A stretch of DNA of 64,000 nt from Bifidobacterium stellenboschense. GTDB lineage: Bacteria; Actinomycetota; Actinomycetes; Actinomycetales; Bifidobacteriaceae. The notes under the pieces are model-generated. The model ran no database searches, was not told the DNA's origin, and saw nothing but the letters and a program-made list of their open reading frames with translations. Below, in pieces: positions 29,351-38,200 of this stretch. Within the stretch, counting starts at the first letter, position 1. Each line of letters begins with the position of its first letter. Where the stretch lies: positions 248,001-312,000 of the forward strand of contig NZ_JGZP01000012.1 of NCBI RefSeq assembly GCF_000741785.1, written 5' to 3'. A program made the translations under genes and the position numbers.

Positions 29351-29393
29351 ATACCGAAACGCAACAATTCACACAACGAAGGGGAACGACAAT

Positions 29394-29897
29394 ATGCCCA
29401 ACGAAACCGAACCGCTTCCATCCCGTCTCGAAGCCGGACAACCGGCCCCGGACTTCACGCTCCCCGCAGTGAATCCGGACGGCGATGAGACCACCGTCAC
29501 CCTGTCCTCGCTCACCGCGGACGGCAGGAAAGTACTGCTCTACTTCTATCCGGCGGCGATGACGCCCGGATGCACCACCGAAGCCTGCGACTTCCGCGAC
29601 AACATGGCGCGTCTCGGCTCGCTCGGCTACACGGTGCTCGGCGTCTCGAAGGACCCGCTCGCCAAACTGCAGCGGTTCCGCGAACGCGACCACCTGTCGT
29701 TCCCGCTGTTGAGCGACCCTGACCTGACGGTGCACAAATCGTACGCCGCCTACGGGGAGAAGAAGCTGTACGGCAAGATGCACGTGGGCGTGATTCGCTC
29801 CACGTTCGCCATCGATGCGGACGGCACGATCACGCTCGCCCGCTACAACGTACGCGCCAAAGGCCACGTGGACTCGTTGCTGAAGAAGCTCGGCTGA
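29394..29897 (+). CDS. bcp: thioredoxin-dependent peroxiredoxin, Bcp/PrxQ type
   Basis: A 167-residue thiol peroxidase that reduces peroxides. The peroxidatic cysteine lies in AAMTPGCTTEACDFRD; the second cysteine five residues later is the resolving residue of the BCP class. The segment GEKKLYGKMHVGVIRSTF is typical. Ribosome site AAGGGG. In an anaerobe without catalase this is likely part of oxygen defence. Confidence 0.93.
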   Translation: MPNETEPLPSRLEAGQPAPDFTLPAVNPDGDETTVTLSSLTADGRKVLLYFYPAAMTPGCTTEACDFRDNMARLGSLGYTVLGVSKDPLAKLQRFRERDHLSFPLLSDPDLTVHKSYAAYGEKKLYGKMHVGVIRSTFAIDADGTITLARYNVRAKGHVDSLLKKLG

Positions 29898-29953
29898 CCG
29901 TGGCCGGCTCCCCAATGCCGGAGAGCCGGCCACAATGACCGAAGCGGATGCTC

Positions 29954-30000
29954 GCTCCCGCTGGCGGGAGCTGGCTCGCGAAGCGAGACTGAGGGTGGTG
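29954..30000 (+). repeat. palindromic repeat locus 3
   Basis: Single complete unit: palindrome GCTCCCGCTGGCGGGAGC (29954-29971), a small stem CTCGC/GCGAG around GAA, then GACTGAGGGTGGTG. It follows bcp and precedes a pair of direct repeats. Confidence 0.75.
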
Positions 30001-30033
30001 TGGAAACGAAAAAAGGTGGTATGGAATCGAAAA
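29994..30033 (+). repeat. 19-bp direct repeat pair upstream of HTH gene
   Basis: GGTGGTGTGGAAACGAAAA (29994-30012) and GGTGGTATGGAATCGAAAA (30015-30033) match at 17 of 19 bases. The units start 21 bases apart, two turns of the helix, which would place both on one face for a regulator. Confidence 0.5.
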
Positions 30034-30155
30034 CCCGGAAGAAATCGCATACACCCAGAGCTTCGACGTTTCCTATCTGCTTGTCGGGTATGGTGTCGTG
30101 TATGACGATCGGCGGGATGGGCCTGCCGGGGTCATTCAAGGAAAGGATTTCTACC

Positions 30156-30614
30156 ATGGGCAAGGTGTTGACTGGTGCCGAGGTGACGTGGCGGCGCAGG
30201 CGTTTGGGGTTGAACCGCACGGATCTGGGGGCGGCGATCATGGTCGTGTCCCAGGGCAAGGTCACGGCGCCGATCTCGGAGAGCACGGTGACGCGTTGGG
30301 AGCATGACAAGGGCGGCGCGTTCATCTACGTGTCGGCGGAGACGATCCGCATGTGGTTCGACCGTCTGGACATGCTGGCGGAGCGGATCGACGACAGCGC
30401 GTACGCGTTGTGCGCGAAGGTGGGCGCGGGCCCGGACGGCGTGGCGCATCTGACCGCGTACCGCAACGACGCGGCGTTCCACAGGGTGTTCCCGAATCTG
30501 GCGCCGTTGCCGTGCTCGCTGTGGAACCATGGGGTCGTCGAGGCGCTGATGCGCCTGCGTCGGGAGAACCCCGACCGCACGTATGTGATGGATTGGGCGC
30601 ACCTGCCCGAATAG
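30156..30614 (+). CDS. single-HTH DNA-binding protein, DUF1870/Aca-like
   Basis: A 152-residue protein. Residues 5-50 look like an XRE-type helix-turn-helix (LTGAEVTWRRRRLGLNRTDL, then SESTVTRWEHDKG). The rest (LTAYRNDAAFHRVFPN, VEALMRLRREN) resembles the second domain of YdiL/DUF1870-like regulators, but the match is by eye only. The ribosome site is AAGGAAAGGA. It converges on the triple-HTH gene with a shared terminator hairpin between them. It may be a regulator of the neighbouring block. Confidence 0.55.
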   Translation: MGKVLTGAEVTWRRRRLGLNRTDLGAAIMVVSQGKVTAPISESTVTRWEHDKGGAFIYVSAETIRMWFDRLDMLAERIDDSAYALCAKVGAGPDGVAHLTAYRNDAAFHRVFPNLAPLPCSLWNHGVVEALMRLRRENPDRTYVMDWAHLPE

Positions 30615-30630
30615 GAGTCGTTCGGGACAT

Positions 30631-30674
30631 GCGCGTGGCCCCCACTCCGGAGATCCGGGGTGGGGTCCACGCGC
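30631..30674. terminator. bidirectional terminator between convergent HTH genes
   Basis: Outer arms GCGCGTGG (30631-30638) and CCACGCGC (30667-30674) enclose an inner stem CCCCACTCCGG/CCGGGGTGGGG with one mismatch. It lies between the two convergent stop codons. Confidence 0.65.
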
Positions 30675-30684
30675 GTCCGGGCGG

Positions 30685-31617
30685 CTATGCGGACTGACGG
30701 CCTTCGAGGACCTGCCGGTCGTGGCGGGCGAGCCACCGTTCCCACAGGGTCTCCGCGTCCTCCGGCCGGGGGTCGGCGCCGGCGGCCCGATGGGCTTCGA
30801 CGCCTTCCCTGAACAGGCGGAACGCCTCGTCGTCGTCGAGCGTCCCGGCGTCGGATTCCGCGCCGGTCTCCTCCGGGTCCGGTCGCGGATCGCGCGGCGT
30901 ATGGACGAGCGGCGCGGCGCCGGCGATGAGCCGTTCGGCGGGGACGCCCAGTGCGGCGGCGAGGTCGAGGAGCGTGCCGGCGCGTACGCGGCCGGTGGAG
31001 CGGCGGCCGGTCTCGATGCCGCTGATCACGTTCTGCGGCTGGCCGCTCTTGACGGCCAGGTTGACCTGCGGCAGTCCGGCCTGGCCGCGGTACCATCGGA
31101 GCGGCTCCCCGTCCCAGTCCTCGGGAGGTTCCGGCACGGCCCCGGGGTCCGGTTCGGGACGGCCGGCGAGCCGTTCCATGCTCGTGCCGAGCACGCGGGC
31201 GATCGCGTACAGGTATCCAGCGGTCATGGATGTGACCGGACTGTCCTCGTACCAGTAGCGTTGCAGCGAACTGGGGTTGACGCCCGCCTGTTCGCCGAGG
31301 TCCTTGACGGTCCAACCGCGCTCGTGGCTCATGCGCACGAGGATGTTGTCCGGGTCGGGACGGGTCTCGCGGCGGGGCATGCGCGCCGGGTTGATGCCGA
31401 GGATCTCCGCCCACTGGGCGGTCTTGTCGTCGCCGATGCTTTCGATGGGATGCTCGCCGCGTTCGATGCGGCTGACGGTGGACTCCTGCACGCCGATCAT
31501 CTCGGCGATGGTCTTCATCGTCAGACGCGCGTCCAAGCGGATGCGCCGCAGCTGCGGCCCGTCCACCAGCACCGTGCGCATGAGCGGCGTGCCCATGGTG
31601 GCTTTGATCCTGCTCAT
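30685..31617 (-). CDS. triple helix-turn-helix (XRE) protein coupled to RecQ
   Basis: A 310-residue protein with three Cro/C1-type HTH domains in a row: about residues 20-75 (LTMKTIAEMIGVQESTVSRI), 92-150 (WTVKDLGEQAGVNPSSLQRY) and 172-235 (QVNLAVKSGQPQNVISGIET). Linkers are proline- and acid-rich. The C-terminus is acidic and then helical. It starts inside the stop of the RecQ gene (ATGA overlap at 31614-31617), so the two are made together. Three tandem XRE domains are unusual; it might bind a repeated DNA site or help target the helicase. The function is unknown. Confidence 0.7.
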   Translation of the reverse strand: MSRIKATMGTPLMRTVLVDGPQLRRIRLDARLTMKTIAEMIGVQESTVSRIERGEHPIESIGDDKTAQWAEILGINPARMPRRETRPDPDNILVRMSHERGWTVKDLGEQAGVNPSSLQRYWYEDSPVTSMTAGYLYAIARVLGTSMERLAGRPEPDPGAVPEPPEDWDGEPLRWYRGQAGLPQVNLAVKSGQPQNVISGIETGRRSTGRVRAGTLLDLAAALGVPAERLIAGAAPLVHTPRDPRPDPEETGAESDAGTLDDDEAFRLFREGVEAHRAAGADPRPEDAETLWERWLARHDRQVLEGRQSA

Positions 31618-33278
31618 CGTTCCTCCTCCTCTGTTTCCGTGGTCACGGTCCCCGCCATCCAGGCGGGGATGATGGTTTTGTATTCGCCCACCGCGAACGT
31701 GCGTTCGGCGATGAGCTGGTCGATGACCGCGCGGATCGCGGCCTTCCGGAATCCGGGCAGGCCGCCGTATCCCTCGATGCGGTCGAGGTGCTGTTCGCGT
31801 ACGCTCCGCCTGGTGGAGCCGATGAGCGCGGACGCGATGGCGTCGGCGCCGACGCTGTGCCCGTACGTGTCGACGAGCCTGTCCACGTAGGCGATGACGC
31901 GGGCGCGCACATGGGCGCGTTCCCTCGGGTCGAGACGCGCCCGTGCTTGGCGGCGTTCCTCGCGTGTACGGCGGCGGGGTTCCCCGTGTCGTCCGCCCAT
32001 GGCGGCGTGCGTCGTTCCTGGCGTGTGCAGGCATGCGCCGCAGCGGCCGCATGCGCGGCGGTACGGAGCGGGCCCGTCGAGCGTGTCGAGGACGACGGCG
32101 CGCAGGCACCGGTCGGCCGCGCAGTAGCGGCTCATCGCGTCGAGACTGGGAATGAGGCCGTGCGCGGCGGCGATGCGGTCCGGATTACCGGATTCCTCGG
32201 CGTCGCGCACGGCCTCGCGGATCATGCCGCGCTGCCGGCGGAAGTCGCCGGGACTCCAGTAGAGGACGCTGTCGGCGGGCAGACCGTCGCGGCCGGCGCG
32301 TCCCGCCTCCTGCCAGAACGCCTCCAGGCTCTTGCAGGGCCCGTCGTTCAGCACCCAGCGCACGTCGGGCTTGTCGACGCCCATGCCGAACGCGCTGGTC
32401 GCGACGATCACGCGCGGCGAGCCGGCGAGGAACCCGTCCTGGATGCGCCGCTTCCTTCCGTCCGCCAATTTGCCGTGGAACGCCGCCGCGTCGACGCCGG
32501 CGTCGCGGAGTCCGGCGGCGAGCCTCTCGCAGCCGTCGCAGCTCTCCAGATAGACGATGCCGCTGCCGGGGTGGGTCGCGGCCCAGTCCCGGATACGGCG
32601 GCGGCGCTCCCGTGGGATCGCCTCGACGACGGCGAGCCTGAGATTGGGGCGGTCGGCGCCGGTGCGCACGCGCACGGGGTCCTCAAGGCGCAGGAGCCGG
32701 GCGATGCCGCCCGCCTGGGATTCCGTGGCGGTGGCGGTCAACGCCATGACCGGCGGACGTTCGGACAGCCCGTCGATGAAATCGCCGATATGCAGATACG
32801 AGTCGCGGAAGTCGGCGCCCCACTTGAGCACGCAGTGCGCCTCGTCCACGGCAATCAGGCTGATGCGCATGGGCGCGATGAAGTCCAGGAAGTCCGGGTT
32901 GGCGAGCCGTTCGGGAGCCACGTAGAGGATCCGCAGGCCGCCGGAACGCGCCCGCGCGTACACGGCCCCCACCTCGTCGGCGGTCATGTCCGAATCGACG
33001 GACGCGGCCGGCAGGCCGATCGCGTCGAGATGGGCGACCTGGTCGCGCATGAGCGCGCGCAACGGGGAGATGACCAGCGTGAACGTGCCGGGACGGGTGG
33101 CCGGCAGCTGGTAGCACACGCTCTTGCCGCCGCCCGTGGGCATGATCCCCAACGCGTCGCGTCCCTCGATGGCCGCGAGGGCCATGGCCTCCTGGCCGGG
33201 ACGGAACCCGTCGAATCCGAAGAACCGTTTCAGCGCGGCCCTCATATAGCCGTGCATCGTCATGTCGTTGCCGTCCAT
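31614..33278 (-). CDS. RecQ family ATP-dependent DNA helicase
   Basis: A 554-residue superfamily 2 helicase. Motif 0 is FGFDGFRPGQE, Walker A MPTGGGKS (residues 47-53), DEAH box VDEAHCVLKWG (145-155), motif III TATAT and motif VI QEAGRAGRDG. A cysteine cluster (YCAADRC, then CGRCGAC) matches the RecQ zinc domain, and the last 100 residues fit an RQC winged helix. No HRDC domain follows. Start 33278 has an AGGAG site. It is coupled to the triple-HTH gene. It may be an accessory rather than housekeeping RecQ. Confidence 0.88.
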   Translation of the reverse strand: MDGNDMTMHGYMRAALKRFFGFDGFRPGQEAMALAAIEGRDALGIMPTGGGKSVCYQLPATRPGTFTLVISPLRALMRDQVAHLDAIGLPAASVDSDMTADEVGAVYARARSGGLRILYVAPERLANPDFLDFIAPMRISLIAVDEAHCVLKWGADFRDSYLHIGDFIDGLSERPPVMALTATATESQAGGIARLLRLEDPVRVRTGADRPNLRLAVVEAIPRERRRRIRDWAATHPGSGIVYLESCDGCERLAAGLRDAGVDAAAFHGKLADGRKRRIQDGFLAGSPRVIVATSAFGMGVDKPDVRWVLNDGPCKSLEAFWQEAGRAGRDGLPADSVLYWSPGDFRRQRGMIREAVRDAEESGNPDRIAAAHGLIPSLDAMSRYCAADRCLRAVVLDTLDGPAPYRRACGRCGACLHTPGTTHAAMGGRHGEPRRRTREERRQARARLDPRERAHVRARVIAYVDRLVDTYGHSVGADAIASALIGSTRRSVREQHLDRIEGYGGLPGFRKAAIRAVIDQLIAERTFAVGEYKTIIPAWMAGTVTTETEEEER

Positions 33279-33476
33279 CATGTCTCCTTCGATGATCCGC
33301 CCACGCGGTTCGATCGAATTAACTATGTGTGATGTCTCCGAAATATACACGCCTGTTCGTTTGGCGCAAGTCGATTGTAATCGTCGCGACGGGAACACGT
33401 CTACGTGAGTGCCGCCGAATGCCGAATCACAATCTTGTTCTTTGCAGGCTCGAGAATTCACCTGCTTACGGTTGGG

Positions 33477-33523
33477 GGCGATCGTGCTCCCCTCGCGTAT
33501 TACGTGCGGGGAGCACAATCGCC
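33477..33523 (-). terminator. terminator after surface protein gene
   Basis: Arms 33477-33492 and 33508-33523 (core GATNGTGCTCCCC) pair with one mismatch around 15 bases. The hairpin follows the stop of the large coiled-coil gene and precedes the RecQ promoter. Confidence 0.65.
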
Positions 33524-33541
33524 GGGGCTGGATTATGCCGG

Positions 33542-36424
33542 TCAGTCGGTCCAGTGGTCGGCGTGCTTGGCGGCACGCTTGCGGATGAGCACGCAGCCCG
33601 CGCCGGCGACGGCCATGATGGCCATAAGCGTCAGCATCGCGGTGGTGTCACTGCCCGTGGCGGACAGGGAGTTGGTACCGGAGTCCGTCGTGCCGGCCGG
33701 GAGTTTGCCGGTGGTGCCGGTCTTGCCGGTCTTGTGGCTGGCGGGTTGGGTGAGGCCGGTGGGCGTGGTGGGCGTGGTCTTGCCGGTGTCGGGGTGGATG
33801 ATCCGGTCGTAGGCGTCCTGCGCCTGCTTGAGGGCGGTCTGCGCGTCCTCCAACGCCTTGCGCGCGTCCCTGACCTTCGCGAGGGCGGCGGCCATGTCGC
33901 TGGCGGTCGCGTCCGCGGACGCGAGCTTGTCCTTCGCCTCGTCCAACGCCTTGGCCGCGTCCGTGAGCGCCTGTTCCTTGGCTTCGAGGGTCTTCTCCGC
34001 CTTCGCGATCGCGTCGCGCGAGTCCTGGCCCTGCGTCTCCAACGCGGCGAGGTCCTTCCGCGCCTGTTCGAGCGCCTGGGCGGCGTCCTTCGCGCTCTTG
34101 GACGCCTGGTCGAGCGCGTCGGTCTTCTCCTCCAAAGTGGCCTTCGCGTCCGTGAGGGTCTTCTGGGCGGCCTGGAGCTTCGCGTCCGCGCTTTCGCGCG
34201 CGGCCTTGGCCTTCGCGTACGCGTCCTTCGCCTTCTGGAGGTTCTCGCTCGCGTTGTTCAGGTCGTCGAGACGCGCGTTCGCGGCCGCGAGGGTCCTGCC
34301 GGCCTGGTCGGCGGCCTTGTCCGCGTCCACGGACGCCTGGGTCTTCCCGTCGAGCGTGGCGGTCGCCTCGTCCAACGCGCGGGTCGCGGATTCGAGGGCC
34401 TGCTGGGCGGTCTCGTTGTCCGCCTTGGCCTGGTCGCGGGCCGCGATGGCGTCCTTCAGCTGGGCCTTGAGCTCGGCGGCCAGCCCTTGGTCCGTGGCCG
34501 CGTCGTAGTCCTTCTGTGCCTGGTCGACGGCCTTCTGGAGCGTGGCCACGGTCCCGTCGAGCGCGTCGGCCTTGGCCTGCGCGTCCGCGGCAGCCTTGAC
34601 GAGCTTGTCCGCGTTCGCCTGGAGCCTGTCGTACGCGGCCTTCTTCGCGTCCGCGTCCTTCACCGCCTGGTCGTACGCCTGCTTCGCCGCGGCGACCGAC
34701 GCCTGCCAGTCCTCCACGCGCTTGAGGTACTGCGCGGTCGTGTACGCGTCGGGTTCGCCGTCCATGTCCTCGTACAGGCCGTACTCGCCGGCGTTGTACT
34801 CCCAGCCGTCCTTGTAGCCCACGCCGATGCCGGTGATGTGGTAGGAGTCGTTGATGAGGGCGAGGTAGTGGCCGACCTTCGTGTACAGGACGAAATCGTT
34901 CTGGGAGAGCGCGTACGGGTTCTGCTCGTACTTCTTCAGGCTCGGGTCCGCGGCCACGGCCTTGTCCCATTCCGCCTTCTCGCTCCACCAGTCGTCCGGC
35001 GCGTTCACGTAGCCGATCGCGCCCGCGGCGATGGTCTCCGAGTCCAGACGGCCCAGGCCGTGGTGGTAGAAGCCGTCGTCCTTGATGCCCTCGGTGCTCG
35101 CCAGCGCGACCGCCATCGCGTAGTCCGACACCTTCAGGGGCGCGTGACCCTGCGTGGCGCGCAGCTCGTTGATCCGGTCGATGTACGCGAGGGCCTTCTT
35201 CAGGTTCGCCATGTTGAACGCGTCGTTCGTGTCGGACGGGTCGATGAACCCCTTCTCCCACCATTCGCGGAACATGCCCGTGTTCGGCGAGTCGTCCTCG
35301 AACAGGTCGCGCACCGCCTTCGGCCCGTTCTCGTACAGGAAGCCGACCATGCCCGCCGACAACGCCTTCGACGCGTCGTCCGACGCGGCCTTCAACCCGT
35401 CGGCCTTCGCCTGCGCGTCCTCGTACGCCTGCTTGGCGGCCGCGGCCTCGTCCGACGCCTGCTTCGCGTCCGACTTCGCCTTGCCCGCGTCCTCCTTCGC
35501 CTGCGCGTACTGGTCCTCGGCGGTCTTCAAATCCGCCTTCGCCTTGTCGAGCTTGTCCTTCAACGCCTTCTGGTCGCCCGTGGCCGCGTCCAACCGCCGC
35601 TGCAGGTCGTCGACCTTCGACTGCGCCGCGTCCAACGCCTTCTTCGCGTCCGACGCCTTCGCCGTCGCGTCCCGCTTCGCGTCCGCGGCCTCGTCCTTCC
35701 TCGCCGCCGCGTCCGTCACGGCCTGCTTCGCGTCCGACGCGGCCTGCTGCTTCGCCGCCACGTCCGCCTGCGCGTCCGTCACGGCCTGCTGCGCCTTCGC
35801 GATGTTCTCCGGCGTCGCCTCGGCCGCATCCGAGGACGCCTTGTCCAGACCCGTCTTCGCCGTATCCTCCGCCCCGGCGGCCGCCCGCGCGTCCGACTCG
35901 GCGGCGTCCTTCGACGCCTGCGCCCCGTCGGCCGCCTGCTGCGCCGCGTCCTTCGACGCCTGCGCCTGCGCCTGCTGCCGCGCCGTCTCGTCCGCCTGCC
36001 GCTGCGCCTGGTCGACCTGCGCCTGGCCGGCCGCCAGCTGCTCCTGCGTCGCGTCCGGCTTCGCGTTCGCCTGCGCCTGCGCGAGCGCGTCCGCCGCGGC
36101 CTGCCGCTCGGCGGCCGCCTGATCCGCGGCCTGCTGCTTCGCCGCCACGTCCGCGGCCGCCTGCTGCTGCGCCTGCTGGGCCTGCGCGTACTGCTCGGCC
36201 GACGGCGCCTGCTGCTGCGCCTCCTGCAACGCCTGCTGCTTCGCCGCGACATCCGCCTGCGCGTCATCGACCGCCTGCTTCGCCTCGGCCGCCGCATCCA
36301 CCGACGCCACCGCGTCCGGCACCTGCGCATCCTGCGCCGTACCATCAGCCAACGCCACCTGCGGTGCCAACAAGGTACCCGCCGTCACCGCGACCGCAAG
36401 GGCCGCCTTCGAACCGTTCCTCAT
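33542..36424 (-). CDS. large coiled-coil surface protein with central CAP domain and sortase-type tail
   Basis: A 960-residue secreted protein. A signal peptide (1-26, ending ALA) is followed by an Ala/Gln/Lys/Asp-rich coiled coil to about 365, a globular CAP/SCP-like domain at about 385-560 (INELRATQGHAPLKV, FYHHGLG, GHYLALIND), a second coiled coil to about 890, a Pro/Thr spacer, and a C-terminal NSLSATGSD, hydrophobic helix and basic tail. The tail looks like a variant LPXTG anchor (LSATG). The likely role is a wall-anchored stalk presenting the CAP domain. Start 36424 has GGAAGGA. The coiled-coil repeats make it prone to recombination. Confidence 0.75.
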   Translation of the reverse strand: MRNGSKAALAVAVTAGTLLAPQVALADGTAQDAQVPDAVASVDAAAEAKQAVDDAQADVAAKQQALQEAQQQAPSAEQYAQAQQAQQQAAADVAAKQQAADQAAAERQAAADALAQAQANAKPDATQEQLAAGQAQVDQAQRQADETARQQAQAQASKDAAQQAADGAQASKDAAESDARAAAGAEDTAKTGLDKASSDAAEATPENIAKAQQAVTDAQADVAAKQQAASDAKQAVTDAAARKDEAADAKRDATAKASDAKKALDAAQSKVDDLQRRLDAATGDQKALKDKLDKAKADLKTAEDQYAQAKEDAGKAKSDAKQASDEAAAAKQAYEDAQAKADGLKAASDDASKALSAGMVGFLYENGPKAVRDLFEDDSPNTGMFREWWEKGFIDPSDTNDAFNMANLKKALAYIDRINELRATQGHAPLKVSDYAMAVALASTEGIKDDGFYHHGLGRLDSETIAAGAIGYVNAPDDWWSEKAEWDKAVAADPSLKKYEQNPYALSQNDFVLYTKVGHYLALINDSYHITGIGVGYKDGWEYNAGEYGLYEDMDGEPDAYTTAQYLKRVEDWQASVAAAKQAYDQAVKDADAKKAAYDRLQANADKLVKAAADAQAKADALDGTVATLQKAVDQAQKDYDAATDQGLAAELKAQLKDAIAARDQAKADNETAQQALESATRALDEATATLDGKTQASVDADKAADQAGRTLAAANARLDDLNNASENLQKAKDAYAKAKAARESADAKLQAAQKTLTDAKATLEEKTDALDQASKSAKDAAQALEQARKDLAALETQGQDSRDAIAKAEKTLEAKEQALTDAAKALDEAKDKLASADATASDMAAALAKVRDARKALEDAQTALKQAQDAYDRIIHPDTGKTTPTTPTGLTQPASHKTGKTGTTGKLPAGTTDSGTNSLSATGSDTTAMLTLMAIMAVAGAGCVLIRKRAAKHADHWTD

Positions 36425-36844
36425 CTCGAGTCCTTCCACTCGTCAGGGGTGACTTGTCCGGCGCTCGGACGACCGCACCCCTATGCGCTCGTCCAAGCGT
36501 TCAGGCGATCGGATGTACATCCCTTCCGAATCACCTGACATCCACTACAACCGGACAATCCCGTGAAAACTGCCAGAAACACCGTCGTTCGAGGCGTGTC
36601 GCGTTAGCAATTCCACCGAGTTCTCCAAGCCGGGTGAATCATCTCGACACGCTAATAATGCGAGCCCCCCCCCCCGACAACATATGAGTGGATGACCAGT
36701 ATCCGGAACGTTCACGGAATCGCGGGCATGCTCTTCCATGCGCACGGCGCGTCATGCGCTGCCGGACCTTCCGCCGTGCGAAAATAGACACAGTGTCAAA
36801 GCGGACGGGGTCATGGACCGTCCGAACAGGACAGGAGGTGCCTG
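36425..36844. other. divergent promoter region
   Basis: This 420-base stretch separates the surface protein gene (minus) from the GH13 gene (plus). Apart from the C tract at 36665-36675 no gene, repeat or clear hairpin was seen. Confidence 0.5.
36665..36675. repeat. 11-base C homopolymer
   Basis: Eleven C in a row, 241 bases upstream of the surface protein start codon and 170 bases upstream of the GH13 gene. Such tracts change length by slippage and can alter promoter spacing. Confidence 0.8.
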
Positions 36845-38134
36845 ATGGTTGCGAACAAGGCGAGCGAGCTGCCGGACTGGGTGCGTTACGGCGTGTTCTG
36901 GCAGGTGTATCCGCTCGGATTCTGCGGCGCGGACATCCGCCCGCAGGGACCGCGCGAATTCCGCGGCCGAGGACTCGACGCGCTGATTCCCTGGCTGCCG
37001 TACGTGCGCGATCTGGGCGCGTCCGGTCTGCTGCTCGGCCCGATCTTCGAATCCGCCACGCACGGCTACGACACGCTCGATCACATGCACGTCGACGTGC
37101 GGCTCGGCGGCGACGCGGCGTTCGACCGGCTCGCCGAAGCATGCCGCGGCATGGGCATGTCCATCATCCTCGACGGCGTCTTCAACCATGTGTCGCGCCG
37201 CCATCCGGCCGTGCAGGCGGCGCTCGACGAGGCCGCCTGCACGCTCCCCCCTGCGGAAAACCCGTGGCATGGACTCGTCAAGACCACGACCGGCGCGGAC
37301 GGCGCACCGACGCTCGACGTGTTCGAAGGCCACGGCGACCTCGTCGACCTCGACCACGGCAGCGACGAGACGGTCGCCTACGTGACGCGCGTGATGAACC
37401 ATTGGCTCGACCGGGGCACATCCGGCTGGCGGCTCGACGCCGCCTACGCGGTGCCGACCGGATTCTGGGCGAAGGTGCTGCCGCAGGTGAAAGCCGCGCA
37501 CCCGTACACGTGGATTTTCGGCGAAGTCATCCACGGCGACTACCCGCGCATCGCACTGGAATCCACGATGGATTCGATCACGCAGTACGAGCTGTGGAAG
37601 TCAATCCGCCACGCGCTCGAAACCGACAACTTCTTCGAACTCGACTGGAATCTCACCCGGCATAACGCGTTCCTCGGCACGTTCATCCCGCAGACGTTCA
37701 TCGGCAACCACGACGTGACGCGCATCGCCTCCGAGATCGGACCGAAGAAGGCCGCGCTCGCATTGGCGGTACTGATGACGGTCGGCGGCGTGCCCAGCAT
37801 CTACTACGGCGACGAACAAGGCTACGTGGGCGTCAAGGAGCAGCGGTTCGGCGGCGACGACGATGTGCGGCCCAAATTCCCGGACTCGCCGGAACAGTTG
37901 TCGAAGCTCGGCGAGCCCGTATACCGCCTGCATCAGGCGCTGATCGCGCTGCGCCGGCGCAACCCGTGGCTGCAGGACGCGCGCGTCGAGAAGGATGTGT
38001 TGGAGAACAAGCGCTACGTGTACCGGGCGGTCGCCGCCGACGGGAACACGCACATCCGCGTGGAACTGAGCGTCGAGGATGAGCCGACATTCACGATTGT
38101 GGACGCGGATGGGCGTGTGATGTACCGGTATTAG
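36845..38134 (+). CDS. GH13 alpha-amylase family glycoside hydrolase
   Basis: A 429-residue cytoplasmic enzyme (no signal peptide). The barrel motifs are present: DGVFNHVS (region I), GWRLDAAYAV with the nucleophile Asp near residue 198, FGEVIHG with the acid Glu near 225, and FIGNHDVTR with the third acid near 289. The C-terminal beta domain is short. The preference for alpha-1,4 or alpha-1,6 links cannot be read; a maltodextrin-type substrate is plausible. Ribosome site AGGAGGTG is near-perfect. Confidence 0.88.
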   Translation: MVANKASELPDWVRYGVFWQVYPLGFCGADIRPQGPREFRGRGLDALIPWLPYVRDLGASGLLLGPIFESATHGYDTLDHMHVDVRLGGDAAFDRLAEACRGMGMSIILDGVFNHVSRRHPAVQAALDEAACTLPPAENPWHGLVKTTTGADGAPTLDVFEGHGDLVDLDHGSDETVAYVTRVMNHWLDRGTSGWRLDAAYAVPTGFWAKVLPQVKAAHPYTWIFGEVIHGDYPRIALESTMDSITQYELWKSIRHALETDNFFELDWNLTRHNAFLGTFIPQTFIGNHDVTRIASEIGPKKAALALAVLMTVGGVPSIYYGDEQGYVGVKEQRFGGDDDVRPKFPDSPEQLSKLGEPVYRLHQALIALRRRNPWLQDARVEKDVLENKRYVYRAVAADGNTHIRVELSVEDEPTFTIVDADGRVMYRY

Positions 38135-38145
38135 CTTCGGCTGCA

Positions 38146-38189
38146 CCCCCTCAGACGGCTGCGCCGCCAGCTCCCCCTTCAGGGGGAGC
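38146..38189 (-). repeat. palindromic repeat locus 4
   Basis: One unit in reverse orientation: CCCCCTCAG, the stem ACGGCTGCGCCGCCAG and the palindrome GCTCCCCCTTCAGGGGGAGC (38170-38189). It lies between the convergent GH13 and DEAD-box genes, where it could end both transcripts. Confidence 0.65.
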
Positions 38190-38200
38190 ATGATAAGGGG

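Noticed and set aside
33329..36538. Long plus-strand open frame opposite the coiled-coil surface protein gene
   Set aside because: The Ala/Lys/Asp-rich coding strand leaves the complement free of stops. The frame gives Arg/Leu/Val-rich nonsense without motifs or a ribosome site.
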